This document shows positions 41,836 to 50,901 of a DNA stretch of 64,000 bases, one piece after another. The DNA is taken from NCBI GenBank assembly GCA_012862575.1, contig BLSF01000003.1:930001-994000 (forward strand). Reading direction: 5' to 3'. The stretch's first letter is position 1. Each line of letters begins with the position of its first letter. The DNA comes from Parietichytrium sp. I65-24A. Taxonomy: Eukaryota > Sar > Bigyra > Thraustochytrida > Thraustochytriidae. The position numbers were made by a program, and so were the translations under genes. Under the pieces are notes generated by a model. That model did no database searches and was not told the origin of the DNA. It saw nothing but the letters and a program-made list of their open reading frames with translations.

Positions 41836-42375
41836 TCAAACTCTGTTTGCGAGCGCAAAGTGCAGCATCGCCACCGCCAGGTCCAAAGCTCCTGCCCCTT
41901 GTGCCGCGCTCCATCGCATCATGCCGGACCTCGCGAACCACCACCACTTGACCGCCACGGCGTCCACCGTCCACACCACGCCCGCCATCCTCAGCGTCGT
42001 GCGCCTCCACGCCCTCAGCTCCTGCCGGAACCCTCGAGAGTCGTCGGCTGACGATGATCCGATGGCATCGGCGCCATTGAGGCCTTCCATCTTCGCGTGC
42101 GCGGCACCATCATCGCCTTCCCCGTTCGCCATCTCCTCCAGTCTGCCCAGACGCTCCGCCAGCACGCCCGCCGCCGCCAGAAGCACACCTGCCCACCGCA
42201 CCACAGCCTCGAGCGTCGCCCGCCAAGTCCGCCAACTCCTTGCTTCCGCTCGCGCAGCGTCCGTGAGCATGCCGCGCAGATGCGCTCGCGGGAACAGCGC
42301 CATCCACGCTCCGAGCACCTGACTCGCCGCCCCACACGCGCGAAGAGCCGCGCAAAGCTGCCTGCCCGACGCCAT
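41836..42375 (-). CDS. Small Ala/Arg/Trp-rich protein, possibly PEX11-like (weak)
   Basis: The 179-residue frame starts MASGRQLCAALRACGAASQVL directly after a GA repeat, exactly as in the channel gene. It has two hydrophobic stretches (TLEAVVRWAGVLLAAAGVL, about 55-73; a Trp-rich MAGVVWTVDAVAVKWWWF, about 131-148) separated by an acidic linker. A basic helix (FRQELRAWRRTTLRM) precedes the second. The order of amphipathic N-terminus, hydrophobic segments and basic helix loosely recalls peroxisomal PEX11 proteins, but no diagnostic motif was confirmed. Near the 3' end the other two minus frames also look protein-like (KQSLKKNWDEIHELLKLKL; TEFEEKLGRDTRAVEAQIII), so an unseen intron or sequence error could alter the C-terminus. 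Confidence 0.45.
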   Translation of the reverse strand: MASGRQLCAALRACGAASQVLGAWMALFPRAHLRGMLTDAARAEARSWRTWRATLEAVVRWAGVLLAAAGVLAERLGRLEEMANGEGDDGAAHAKMEGLNGADAIGSSSADDSRGFRQELRAWRRTTLRMAGVVWTVDAVAVKWWWFARSGMMRWSAAQGAGALDLAVAMLHFALANRV

Positions 42376-42410
42376 CTCTCTCTCTCTCTCTCTGTCTATC
42401 TATCTCTCTC

Positions 42411-42446
<36 letters not shown>
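42376..42446 (+). repeat. CT / TCTG / TCTA compound microsatellite
   Basis: (CT)n passes into TCTG and TCTA tetranucleotides. On the minus strand it ends GAGAGAGATGGCGTCGG at the start codon of the 42375 gene. Confidence 0.9.
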
Positions 42447-42448
<2 letters not shown>

Positions 42449-42504
42449 ACCGGCGACCTGCGCGACCTGGCGCGCGAGTGAGTTGGCAGAGTTGGCAGAG
42501 CAGT

Positions 42505-42717
42505 GGTTTGTTTGTTTGTTTGTTGGTTGGTTTGTTGGTTTGTTGGTTTGTTGGTTTGTTTGTTTGTTTGTTGGTTTGTTTGTTTGTTTGTTTGTTGGTT
42601 TGTTGGTTTGTTTGTTGGTTGGTTTGTTGGTTTGTTTGTTGGTTTGTTTGTTGTTTGTTTGTTTGTTTGTTGGTTTGTTTGTTTGTTTGTTTGTTTCTTG
42701 GTTTGTTTGTTTGTTTC
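42505..42717 (+). repeat. (TTTG)/(TTGG) tetranucleotide tract with an ambiguous base
   Basis: About 210 bp of TTTG units mixed with TTGG. A single N at 42718 marks an unresolved position at its end. Confidence 0.95.
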
Positions 42718-42779
42718 NCTTGGGCGTGGGCGGAAGAGATTGCCGCGTTGGTTGATTTTGCACGGCCAACAGAAGGGGA

Positions 42780-42790
42780 CACACATAACA

Positions 42791-42825
<35 letters not shown>

Positions 42826-42826
42826 G
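42780..42826 (+). repeat. (AC)n followed by (GA)n in AFG1 leader
   Basis: ACACACACAC passes into GAGAGAGAG on the AFG1 coding strand, ending about 35 nt before the start codon. Confidence 0.9.
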
Positions 42827-42860
42827 GGGGTTGAAGAAAGAGAGTGAAGCTGACCAAGAG

Positions 42861-44192
42861 ATGTTTCATTCACAGGTGACAGTGGTCGAGTCACTGCAAA
42901 AGCTGCAGGATAGGCTGCACGATGGGTACCAGGGCCAACTGGACGTGTTTCGAGAGCGCAGAAGAGTTGCACAGCATCAAGCGATGGAGCTGATGCGAAG
43001 CAAAGTGCGCGATGGAGAGCTGCCTGCCCAGCAGGCCACGTCTTGGGCGGAGAAGGTGCAGCGAGAAATGCTGGAGAAAATTGAGACACCAAGAAAGCCT
43101 CGCGGGCTCTACATTCACGGCCATGTTGGCACCGGCAAAACGCTGCTCATGGACATGTTTTACGAGACGTTAGAGGTGGAAAAGAAGCGCAGGGTGCACT
43201 TGCATTCGTTCATGCTCGAGGTACATGAAAGAATTCATCGCTGGAAACACAATGAAAGAACACGGCTCGAAGAAGAACAGAAACAAGAACAAGCGCAGCT
43301 CGGGATCGAAACCGAAAGCGGCGGTGGGAGAAAAAAATACTTGGCCGCGGAAAGCGATGGCATCACGCAAGTAGCGCGTCAGTTAGCGCTGGAAAATACC
43401 GTGCTTGCTTTCGACGAGTTCGTGGTGAACGACGTCGTAGACGCTTTGATCCTCAAACATTTGTTTGGAGTCATGTTTCAAGAAGGCACCGTCATGGTCG
43501 CCACCTCCAACACGGCTCCGCAGGACTTGTACCGTGACGGCCTCAATTACTTTTACTTTGAGCCTTTCATCGGACTGCTGAAAGCCCACTGTAAAACCAT
43601 AGACATTGACTCAGGCACCGACTATCGGTTCCTTGGGGCGGATTTGGACAACCCGTCGGGATATCTCTGGCCTTTGACTCCGAAAAATTCCGAAAAGTTT
43701 GAAGCAATTTTTCGCGAGCTCTGTGATGGGCAGAGCCCCGTCAGTAAGCAAATCCCGGTCTCCTTTGGGCGAACATTGACGGCACCTTCATGTGCCAACG
43801 GGGTGTGCAAATTCTCTTTCGCCACATTGTGCAACGATCGAGAGCCCATCATGTCTGCAGCAGACTACAAGGCTCTGTGCGAGAACTTTGACACCATAAT
43901 GATTTCTGATGTCCCTCCCCTCGGCCTCGGCAATCATAATGAATCGCGGAGGTTTATCACACTGGTCGACCAGATATATGACCAGGGCTTAAATCTGATT
44001 CTACTTGCAGAACGGCCGGCGCTAGAGCTTTACAACGCAACGGTTGACATTGATGCCGATGACAGCGACGCTGCATCTGAGCTCTTCTCCATAAAAGAGA
44101 TACGAACCGCCGCTGTTCGTATGCGATCGCGCCTCATCGAGCTGACCTCCGCAAAGAAGACGACTTCTTCTTCCTCTCGTCAACAACCTTAG
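42861..44192 (+). CDS. AFG1L: AFG1-like ATPase (AFG1L/LACE1 family)
   Basis: AFG1-type AAA-like ATPases act in mitochondrial protein quality control. The 443-residue protein has Walker A HGHVGTGKTLLMD (about 87-99), the conserved HLHSFMLEVHERIH, Walker B LAFDEFVVNDVVDAL, sensor-like MVATSNTAPQDLYRDGLN, PFIGLLK and the C-terminal IMISDVPPLGLGNHNESRRFITLVDQIYD. No mitochondrial presequence is evident at this start. The sequence just inside the start reads TTTCATTCACAG before GTGACA, which looks like a splice acceptor, so a targeting exon could lie upstream in the repeat-filled region. Frames upstream of 42861 lack an ATG. Family assignment secure, N-terminus uncertain. Confidence 0.92.
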   Translation: MFHSQVTVVESLQKLQDRLHDGYQGQLDVFRERRRVAQHQAMELMRSKVRDGELPAQQATSWAEKVQREMLEKIETPRKPRGLYIHGHVGTGKTLLMDMFYETLEVEKKRRVHLHSFMLEVHERIHRWKHNERTRLEEEQKQEQAQLGIETESGGGRKKYLAAESDGITQVARQLALENTVLAFDEFVVNDVVDALILKHLFGVMFQEGTVMVATSNTAPQDLYRDGLNYFYFEPFIGLLKAHCKTIDIDSGTDYRFLGADLDNPSGYLWPLTPKNSEKFEAIFRELCDGQSPVSKQIPVSFGRTLTAPSCANGVCKFSFATLCNDREPIMSAADYKALCENFDTIMISDVPPLGLGNHNESRRFITLVDQIYDQGLNLILLAERPALELYNATVDIDADDSDAASELFSIKEIRTAAVRMRSRLIELTSAKKTTSSSSRQQP

Positions 44193-44889
44193 CCTCGCGG
44201 TCCTCGCGGTATGCTGGGCGATCACTAGAGAACTTCATGAACAACAACAACATCGATAGAAATTTCTATTGCGAGGCCGATTCGGACTAGCACCGTGCAT
44301 TGGTTTTGAGTTGATCACAACATCTCACTCTGCAAGGTAGCCCAATCCACTGTCGAGTATCCCAGAATTCAAATCACACAGTAAATTACCATGGTATGGT
44401 GTCCCGCAAGTATGTTCCCTTCAAATTCGTTCGCACCAACAAAAAGTAGTAAACGAGCCCATCTCCCATCACTCACTTTCCACGTAAACCACCTTCTTCG
44501 TAAAACATATTCCCAATCACACCGCCGTCTCGCGTTCGCTGTTCTGCTCTGATATCTTTTGATCTGTTCCGTTCGGTTCTCTTCCATCATGATGATGGCC
44601 CTTTCATTCGCACTCCCTTTCCCATCCATGCATATGATCATACATGCCAGCCACTTCCCACCTTCTCTGTCCCTACCTCCTAACTATGCAACTGGATGGG
44701 AGTCGTGCATACACGTACATATGCACATATGCACTTATGCAGGTGTATGCACGAGGACAGACATCCCACAGGTCAATAAGAAGAAAGGATTGCCGCGTGT
44801 ACCAGCCCTGATCCTTCCTTGTCCCGTCCTCGCGTTTGCATTTGCATTTGCAGTCGCGTTTCTCGCGCTTCTCACTGTTGGCGGCAGCC
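44193..44889. other. Intergenic between AFG1 and RIC8-like gene
   Basis: No gene recognised. Short frames on both strands lack family signal. Several CATATG/ACATATGCACATATGC words lie around 44630-44740, and a pyrimidine-rich stretch ending TTTGCATTTGCAG (44835-44853) before the next start could be a splice acceptor. Confidence 0.5.
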
Positions 44890-46200
44890 ATGGGAGCGCC
44901 GTCCGAGGGCGAGCTCGTGTCGCGGCTTTCGGCGTATTGTGCCTCCGGCGGTCGGAAGACTGGGAGCAGTGTCCGCGCGGACCTTTTGCGGGCGAGGGAC
45001 GCGTTGCGCACTCCGGGACAGTCACCGCTGCGTACACCAGACGCAGTCCGCGTATTCATCCGGTGCGCCGCGCTTGACGAGGGTGATTCCGATGCAAATG
45101 GAAGAAGCGCAGAGGCGAATGCGAGTTTGAATGGGAACGCAGACGATAGCAAAAGCGCAGAGGCGAATGCGGAGGATGGTAGCGTCAAGGAGCTGGCATG
45201 GTCGTGTGTGGTGAATGCTCTCGTCGGTGGCGACAATGAATCACTCCGGCAAGTCGCCGAGGAAGGTGCGGACGCAGCTCTCACAGCCGTGGAGCATGGC
45301 GGCAATGGCGCCGAGATGCGTGCGGCCATGCGTGCGGCCAATGTTTCCATGCGCTCCGCGCGAGCCTTGGCACGGGATTCTGCGCAAAGTGCAGCGACAT
45401 CTTCCGCATCGCCGAACAATGTGCAGCGAGCAGCGCGAGCATCAGTGGCGGCGCTGGCGCATTGCGTGCGAGGGTCCTCGACGCCGTTTCCAGGCGATGG
45501 TGGCGTGCGCGTGGACCTGGCGCTGGAAGTCCTCGCGATGCAGACAATACTGGCCGGTGAGTTAGGCCCCGAGAGGCTGAAAGGCGACGGCGACGGCGAT
45601 TCAGCAGCACAGGAGGTGTTCACGCAGCTGGGGATGCTGCTGGCGCAGCTACTGCTGATTTCCGTGGACCGGCCGCGGATGCTGCAGGTTAAGACACGGG
45701 TGCTGGCCATGCTGGCATTCATGCCGCCAGAGTACGCCAACTTTCTCACGGCGAACGGCGTTTTTCCTCCGATTTTGGAGGTCGTCGAGCGGCAGATTCA
45801 CCTATACGTGCTGCAAAATGCATCCGTGTCCGAGCAAGAGGCCGCATTGCTTCCAGGGCTTGTAGTTCTGACTAAAGCTGCGCAAGCCAGTCCAATAGCA
45901 AAGGCGTTTCTAGAGTCAGAGATCTACCCGGGAAAACCGAAGGATGAGCAGCGGAGTGAGACGGTAGAGTCTGCGTCGGGGCACGACCCGAAGAAGATGG
46001 AGCCCGAGAATGCGCCTGCAGGGACCTTTCGATCCTATCTTCTGCAGCTGACTAATTCATCGTCGCAAAACATCTCGCAGCTCGTGGGCGACCTGCTGTG
46101 GACCCTCTGCGATCAGGACAGCGACTTGTTCGTGAAACGAACCGGGTTTGGCCATGCCGTCGGGGTGCTGCAGATGAAAGGCTTGTTCAATGTCGGGTAG
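44890..46200 (+). CDS. RIC8: RIC8/synembryn-like Galpha chaperone and exchange factor
   Basis: RIC8 proteins fold Galpha subunits and act as non-receptor guanine-nucleotide exchange factors. The 436-residue protein is mainly helical and armadillo-like (LEVLAMQTILAGEL, LLAQLLLISVDRPRML, PGLVVLTKAAQASP). The clearest family signature is the C-terminus: LLWTLCDQDSDLFVKRTGFGHAVGVLQMKGLF, split here by position (about residues 400-432). It parallels animal RIC8 with FLFVLC, RFIKYTGYGNAAGLL and RGL. It is shorter than animal RIC8 (about 530 aa) and lacks the acidic tail after the armadillo core. Residues about 68-97 carry an Asn/Ala repeat insertion. The GRK-like kinase upstream suggests that heterotrimeric G-protein signalling exists in this organism. 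Assignment is from the C-terminal motif and is fairly likely. Confidence 0.68.
   Translation: MGAPSEGELVSRLSAYCASGGRKTGSSVRADLLRARDALRTPGQSPLRTPDAVRVFIRCAALDEGDSDANGRSAEANASLNGNADDSKSAEANAEDGSVKELAWSCVVNALVGGDNESLRQVAEEGADAALTAVEHGGNGAEMRAAMRAANVSMRSARALARDSAQSAATSSASPNNVQRAARASVAALAHCVRGSSTPFPGDGGVRVDLALEVLAMQTILAGELGPERLKGDGDGDSAAQEVFTQLGMLLAQLLLISVDRPRMLQVKTRVLAMLAFMPPEYANFLTANGVFPPILEVVERQIHLYVLQNASVSEQEAALLPGLVVLTKAAQASPIAKAFLESEIYPGKPKDEQRSETVESASGHDPKKMEPENAPAGTFRSYLLQLTNSSSQNISQLVGDLLWTLCDQDSDLFVKRTGFGHAVGVLQMKGLFNVG
45091..45178 (+). repeat. Duplicated Asn-rich coding segment in RIC8-like gene
   Basis: AGCGCAGAGGCGAATGCG occurs twice, flanking GATGCAAATGG/AATGGGAACGC units. It encodes two SAEANA segments with NGNAD between them. 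Asn and Ala/Gly codons alternate as in the AspRS and channel inserts. Confidence 0.85.
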
Positions 46201-46433
46201 GAGCAGAAAGGTCAAAAAAAGCGACTGGGTTAGGTTCTTGGAGACGTCTTTCTTTTTTCATTGGACACAACAAACCGTGATAATCCAATAAATAGTATGG
46301 CAAACAACTTGTCAGAATAGGACTTATGTTGTGTATTATATTATTTTTTTACTTTTCTATTTGTTCCTTACTTTCAAAGTGAAAGGGGAGAAGAGTTGCG
46401 AATGAGGACCTGTGCTCTCTGAGGATCTGCGGA

Positions 46434-47699
46434 TCAGGACATTGTGCGAAACTCTTTCGCGAAATCGAACACTGCGCGAGAGAGGGCGCCAAAAAGGCCA
46501 CTCTCGTTCTTGCCAAGGAGCGCGGATTTGATCTGTTCCTCATTCGGAGCTGCCTTTTCGCGGTTACTCCATCGGAGCTCGACCTCCAGTTCGTCTTCGT
46601 CCTCAGTGACGACATCCCCGGAGATGTCAGGGAAGAACAATGCACCGGTGATCGTCTTGCCATCATAGTCCAGCTTCCACTTTGCGGAAAAGTTGAAGTC
46701 AAAGATGTGCCGCCTCTTGCCGCGGGTAAATGTCACCGAGGCGTCTCCTTCCAGGTCGTCCAACGCCGTCACTTTAATATCCTCCGTGGTGTGGTCTCCG
46801 TCCGAGTCCTTCAAGGACACCGGCACCTTAACGCCAACCAAGAGCTCCTTCAGCCTCTGGCGAGCCCACTCACTCATAGACTTTTCCTCAAAGGTACCAC
46901 CCTGGTTCCAAGCAGAACCTCCCTTTTCCAAAATCTGAGCCTCCTGCTGCTGGATCTCACTGGCATCTACTTGTTTTGGCTTATTGTCCTTAAGAAGCTC
47001 CTTCTCCTCCGCACTCAGCTCTCTGTTGAAATACGTCGTCTTTCTGCCATCAGCCAGCGTGCGGTAACCGCGCATACTCATGTCGGTATCCTTGGAGCTC
47101 GCCCCTTTCTTTGGTGCTTTGGGCTGAGGTACAGAGTCCTGCTCAGTCACAATTTTTTTCGAGATGACGCGGCTCGCAGCACTCTCCTCTTCTTCCTTCT
47201 TGCGCTGTGCTTTCAACTCCGCCTCTTTGGCCTGCTGCGCCTCCCACACCTTCTTCTTCTCGGCTACCTTGTCCAGCTCTGCCTTGGCGGCTTTGTTGTT
47301 CGGCTCAAGCTTCAACACTTGCCTAAAGCTCTCAGCGGCATCGTCAAACTTTTTCAGCCCGACCTCGGCAACTGCTTTTCGATAGTGACCCTTGGCCCAC
47401 GTGCTGTCGAGCTTGATGGCATACACAGCGTCTTCCAGTGCCTTGTCGAACATTCCCATTCCGGCGCGTGCCATACTTCGGTTTCCGTACAGCGCCACGA
47501 TGCTTCCGTCGTGCTCGATGGCCTTGGAATATAACACCTCTGCCTCCGCCAGCGACTTGATTTGAAACGCCGCATTCCCGCGCCGCTTCAGCTCGTCCAC
47601 CAGCGCCGCTTTCGCCTCAGCCGACTCGGGTTTGGCATGGAGTACGTCATTGTGCTGGTTGCCCCCGTAAAACGCTGCCGCCGCCGAATTTCCTTCCAT
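46434..47699 (-). CDS. TPR-Aha1 hybrid Hsp90 co-chaperone
   Basis: The 421-residue protein joins a TPR domain (about 32-150) to an Aha1 N-terminal-type domain (about 275-400). The TPR has all five carboxylate-clamp positions expected for binding the EEVD tail of Hsp90/Hsp70: Lys and Asn in LKRRGNAAF, Asn in ALYGNRSMA, Lys and Arg in WAKGHYRKA. The Aha1-like part has WARQRLKELL, VTALDDLEGDASVTFTRGK, FDFNFSAKWKLDYDG and GALFFPDISGDV, characteristic of activators of the Hsp90 ATPase. A charged linker contains RKTTYFNRELSAEEKELL. It probably stimulates Hsp90 in the cytosol. The frame is open upstream but the first ATG is at 47699. It is convergent with RIC8-like (233 bp). Confidence 0.85.
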   Translation of the reverse strand: MEGNSAAAAFYGGNQHNDVLHAKPESAEAKAALVDELKRRGNAAFQIKSLAEAEVLYSKAIEHDGSIVALYGNRSMARAGMGMFDKALEDAVYAIKLDSTWAKGHYRKAVAEVGLKKFDDAAESFRQVLKLEPNNKAAKAELDKVAEKKKVWEAQQAKEAELKAQRKKEEEESAASRVISKKIVTEQDSVPQPKAPKKGASSKDTDMSMRGYRTLADGRKTTYFNRELSAEEKELLKDNKPKQVDASEIQQQEAQILEKGGSAWNQGGTFEEKSMSEWARQRLKELLVGVKVPVSLKDSDGDHTTEDIKVTALDDLEGDASVTFTRGKRRHIFDFNFSAKWKLDYDGKTITGALFFPDISGDVVTEDEDELEVELRWSNREKAAPNEEQIKSALLGKNESGLFGALSRAVFDFAKEFRTMS

Positions 47700-48988
47700 G
47701 ATCTCGCTCAGCTTCTCCTGATCCGATTGACCCTTCAAGCGCCCTGCGTTTCACAATCGTTTCACAATCGTTTCACAATGCAGAGATCTCAACGAAGACG
47801 ATGATATTTCGCAACCGTTCGCCAAAAAAACAGACCTACCTCCCCAGCAAACAAACAAACAAACAAATAACGCGCCAGCGACAGACCAACTGAAATCCGC
47901 AATCCCAAGTTCACACCAGCCAAACCCAGCGCTCGCCGGTTCTCCACCTCCCCGATTCCCCAATTCCCCAGTCCTCCGGTCCTCCGGTTCTCCGGTTCTC
48001 CTGCTCGCCGCCCCGATGCGTTCGCTCGTTGCTGCCGATGAGGCCTGCTGAGCACGAAGATTGCCACCTCCGATGTGCGCAATCAATCTCCTTCAAGTTA
48101 TGCTGTCCTCGTTGTTAGGAGACTGACTGTGACTTGTACTTCTCAGCTCCCGAAGAGTGTCAACTCTTTCGATTGTTTGTTTTGTTTTGTTTTGTAATGT
48201 TATGTTTTGTTTGTTGGTTTGGTTTGGATTGTTTGGATTGTTTGGATTGTTTCCTTCTTTGTTTTAGTTTCTGTCTCCCAAAGCCAAATCAATCAATCAA
48301 TCAGCAGCAAACTTCGAGAAAAAGTCATCCGCCGATCCGTTCTCTGTTCGCGAGCGGTTCCTTGCTCTTCGCTTCGACGGCTTACGGTTGAGACTATTGA
48401 AAGGGCCAACGGGGTGGTGGTTAGGAATTGCTACAGGCGAGGGGTAGTATCGGTGGAAGGGAAGCTTCGTCTGTTCGTGAATAAACAGCTCGTTCTGCCG
48501 AGGAACAGAGGGGAAGCGCCTTGAGCAGGCGTCACGATAGGTCTCGTCATGACGAGGATTAACGGACGGTTGACGTAACTTATGCACTCGTGTGACGTGA
48601 AGCTGGCCGGGAGAGGTGGTTGGTTGGTTGGGAAACGTCCGCACGCGAATTTTTCCCCCGAGCATGACTCTTAGAGATCACCCTATCTATCTATTATGGG
48701 TGGCAGCTTCTCTAGGAAAAAGAAAAGGAAAAGAAACAAGTTGGACAGATTGAAAGCGTGCGCGAAAACGTTACGAGCACGAGGTGGCGTTACGAACCGC
48801 TGCGAGCCGTTACAAAGGGTAGGTCTTGTACTACGGTGCGCGGTGCGCAGGTCCCCGGTGAGATAACAGTCTGGCTAGCTGCTGTGAGGGGACTTTGGTT
48901 ATCGAGGTGAATATTTTTCGGCGTGTCGATTGAACTGACACTGGAGGTGTTTGTGGTGGTTTCCAACTCAAAATAGGGTTTTGGGAGA
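47700..48988. other. Divergent upstream region of co-chaperone and NF-YC
   Basis: No recognised gene. It contains GAACCGGAGGACC-type tandem words on the minus strand (47930-48010), TTTTG runs (48175-48250), and three evenly spaced CGTTAC sites (48769-48813) near NF-YC. Confidence 0.5.
48769..48813 (+). promoter_or_regulatory. Three CGTTAC sites about 20 bp apart upstream of NF-YC
   Basis: CGTTAC occurs at 48769, 48788 and 48808, spaced 19 and 20 bp, about two helical turns. On the minus strand each reads GTAACG, and the third gives TAACGG, which fits the MYB consensus YAACKG. The cluster is about 175 bp before the NF-YC ATG. Confidence 0.4.
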
Positions 48989-49486
48989 ATGAATTTCAAC
49001 ATGAACATGAGCCATCCACTGGCACAGTCTCCGCACTTTGTGCAGATGGTGGAGAAGTTGAAGGACCTGTGGAGATCGCAGCAAACGGAGATGGAGGGTC
49101 TGGACATTGGTTCGAAGCAGGACTTCAAGCACCACAATGACCTCCCGCTTGCGAGGATTAAGCGCATCATGAAGTCGGACGAGGATGTGAGGATGATCAG
49201 CGCGGAGGCCCCGATCTTGTTTGCGAAAGCCTGCGAGCTGTTTATTTTGGAGCTGACAATAAGGGCCTGGACGTTTTCGGAGTTTCACAACCGGTCTGGG
49301 TTAGAAAAGGAGGATATCTTTCAAGTGTTGCAGTCCACCGACATTTTTGACTTTCTTGCAGAGGTAATTATCCACGAGCCACAGCGCAGTGCCATGGAAG
49401 GCGCTGAGGAGGCATCCGCACCAGTTCCGGCGCCAAAGCCTGGGCCTTCTGGCGTCCCTGGCCTCAAGCAAGAAAAGAAGAGATAA
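48989..49486 (+). CDS. NFYC: NF-YC / HAP5 histone-fold subunit
   Basis: Subunit C of the trimeric CCAAT-binding factor NF-Y. The 165-residue protein has the conserved LPLARIKRIMKSDEDVRMIS, APILFAKACELFILELTIRAW and DIFDFLAEVI of the histone fold (about 52-130), preceded by the DFKHHNDLPLARI entry. NF-YC pairs with NF-YB before NF-YA binds. The C-terminus is short and Ala/Pro-rich (PVPAPKPGPSG) and lacks the long Gln-rich activation region of animal NF-YC. The start MNFNMNMSHPLAQSP is the only suitable ATG. Confidence 0.95.
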   Translation: MNFNMNMSHPLAQSPHFVQMVEKLKDLWRSQQTEMEGLDIGSKQDFKHHNDLPLARIKRIMKSDEDVRMISAEAPILFAKACELFILELTIRAWTFSEFHNRSGLEKEDIFQVLQSTDIFDFLAEVIIHEPQRSAMEGAEEASAPVPAPKPGPSGVPGLKQEKKR

Positions 49487-50901
49487 GCGCACGGGTAAGA
49501 GCGATCCTTCTTCTGCTGGATTTTTTTTCGCCGTTCGATGTTGGCCGCTGCATGTTGTTGGGTGTGCTGTGCAGCGTCATCAGAGACGGGAGGGCCATAG
49601 AAGAAGAGCACCGTTGCTTGTACATAAAGCATTTGTCAATCAGTCAGTGCGTATCATACATACTCTTGCTACTTTAATTCTCTTTAGAGAATTGATTTTA
49701 TTCTCAGAGTCCTCAGCTTTACTAAACGTATGACTCGCACAACCCCGTTCCTTTCATTTCAAATCGATTCTCAGAGTTACCTCGCACATGCCCGCGCCGA
49801 GCTTTACTCAAATTATATGTTCGTTGCCGAGGAGACGTTCTAAAAATATTATTTATTTATACATCCGCCAATTGGTGTTCTTCTTCGTTGTCTTTACACA
49901 ATTCTTGCAAGACTTTTGATTTTACAGTGTCTTTGACTGTTGACAAGTCAAGGAAGAATGACTGCGAGTTGAAAGAAGTGGCCCATTTGCCATAAATCCA
50001 TTTTACTTGGTCAGAGGCGCCCGAGACGCACGGCGCTCGATGCATAAGTGGTATCCGAGTTGGATTTTGAGAAATGTTCCTCTCCTCAAAATCCATCAGA
50101 ATTCAGAATATTCAGAATTCAGAATTCACTATCAGAGAAGAACTGTGAGCGAAATTGCTTTTGCACTGAGAAATCTTGATCAAAAGTTCGCCCGGCGATG
50201 GGGCAAGACATCTCGTGGAAAATCGCGCCCCTGCCTTTTGATCATCACCATTATCACCATGATCGCAGGCTGTTCTATTCCAGTATTTGCGCCCTGCAAT
50301 CATCGCAGCACTGCGATTAAGTTCCCAGTATCGCTGCTGTTGGTGTGCGGCTGGAGTATCGAAAGACTGGGCAAAAGCAGCCAGCCCCACCGAATAGAAG
50401 AGCAGCCAACAAAGCAACTATTTATAAAACAAAGTTCAGAAGAGAAACTTCAAAATCTCTACTTTCTTTTGTCGTTTCGAACAAATTGCAACCCAGTCAT
50501 CGTACCATACCGGTACAGTACTCGTTCACCTTGCTTGCACAGCATTGGCCTTCTCCTCGTTCGCCATCGTTCGCCTTTACTTTCCTTTCTTGCTGTATAG
50601 ACTGGCTGGCATGGCACTAGTGCACTTTCGAGAACGGTCTGCGCAACGTGACGAAGAGTGGTGACGTGCACAGTGCACACGTCCGCGCGCAAGCAGCGGT
50701 AGCTTTCAACTCCAGTGGACATCCGAAACGCGACTAATTGTAAAACTCTTGGTGCCAAGTGAAGGTACGGAGTACTGAGTGCTGTGAGGATGAATGCACT
50801 GATACCTAGTTAGTACCACCCTGTGAGAGGGTTTCTCTTTCGTGGAGCTCGCATGTCAGTGATTTCAACAGTGTAAAATTGTAAAAACTAAAATTGATAA
50901 C

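Larger units (their letters stand above)
42376..42860. other. Divergent intergenic region filled with simple repeats
   Basis: Between the weak minus-strand gene and AFG1 there is almost only microsatellite DNA: CT/TCTG/TCTA units at 42376-42446, a TTTG/TTGG tract at 42505-42716, one N, then AC and GA runs at 42780-42826. Frames across these repeats were rejected. Confidence 0.8.

Noticed and set aside
42505-42717. CRISPR-like or structured tandem array
   Set aside because: The units are 4 bp with no spacers; a simple microsatellite in a eukaryote.
42097-42834. Plus frames with Leu/Phe/Val/Cys repeats and minus frames with Asn/Lys/Gln/Thr repeats
   Set aside because: Pure translation of the TTTG/TTGG tetranucleotide tract.
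44673-45749. 358-codon minus frame antisense to the RIC8-like gene
   Set aside because: Ser/Ala-rich low-complexity shadow with no motif. The plus frame has the RIC8-type C-terminus.
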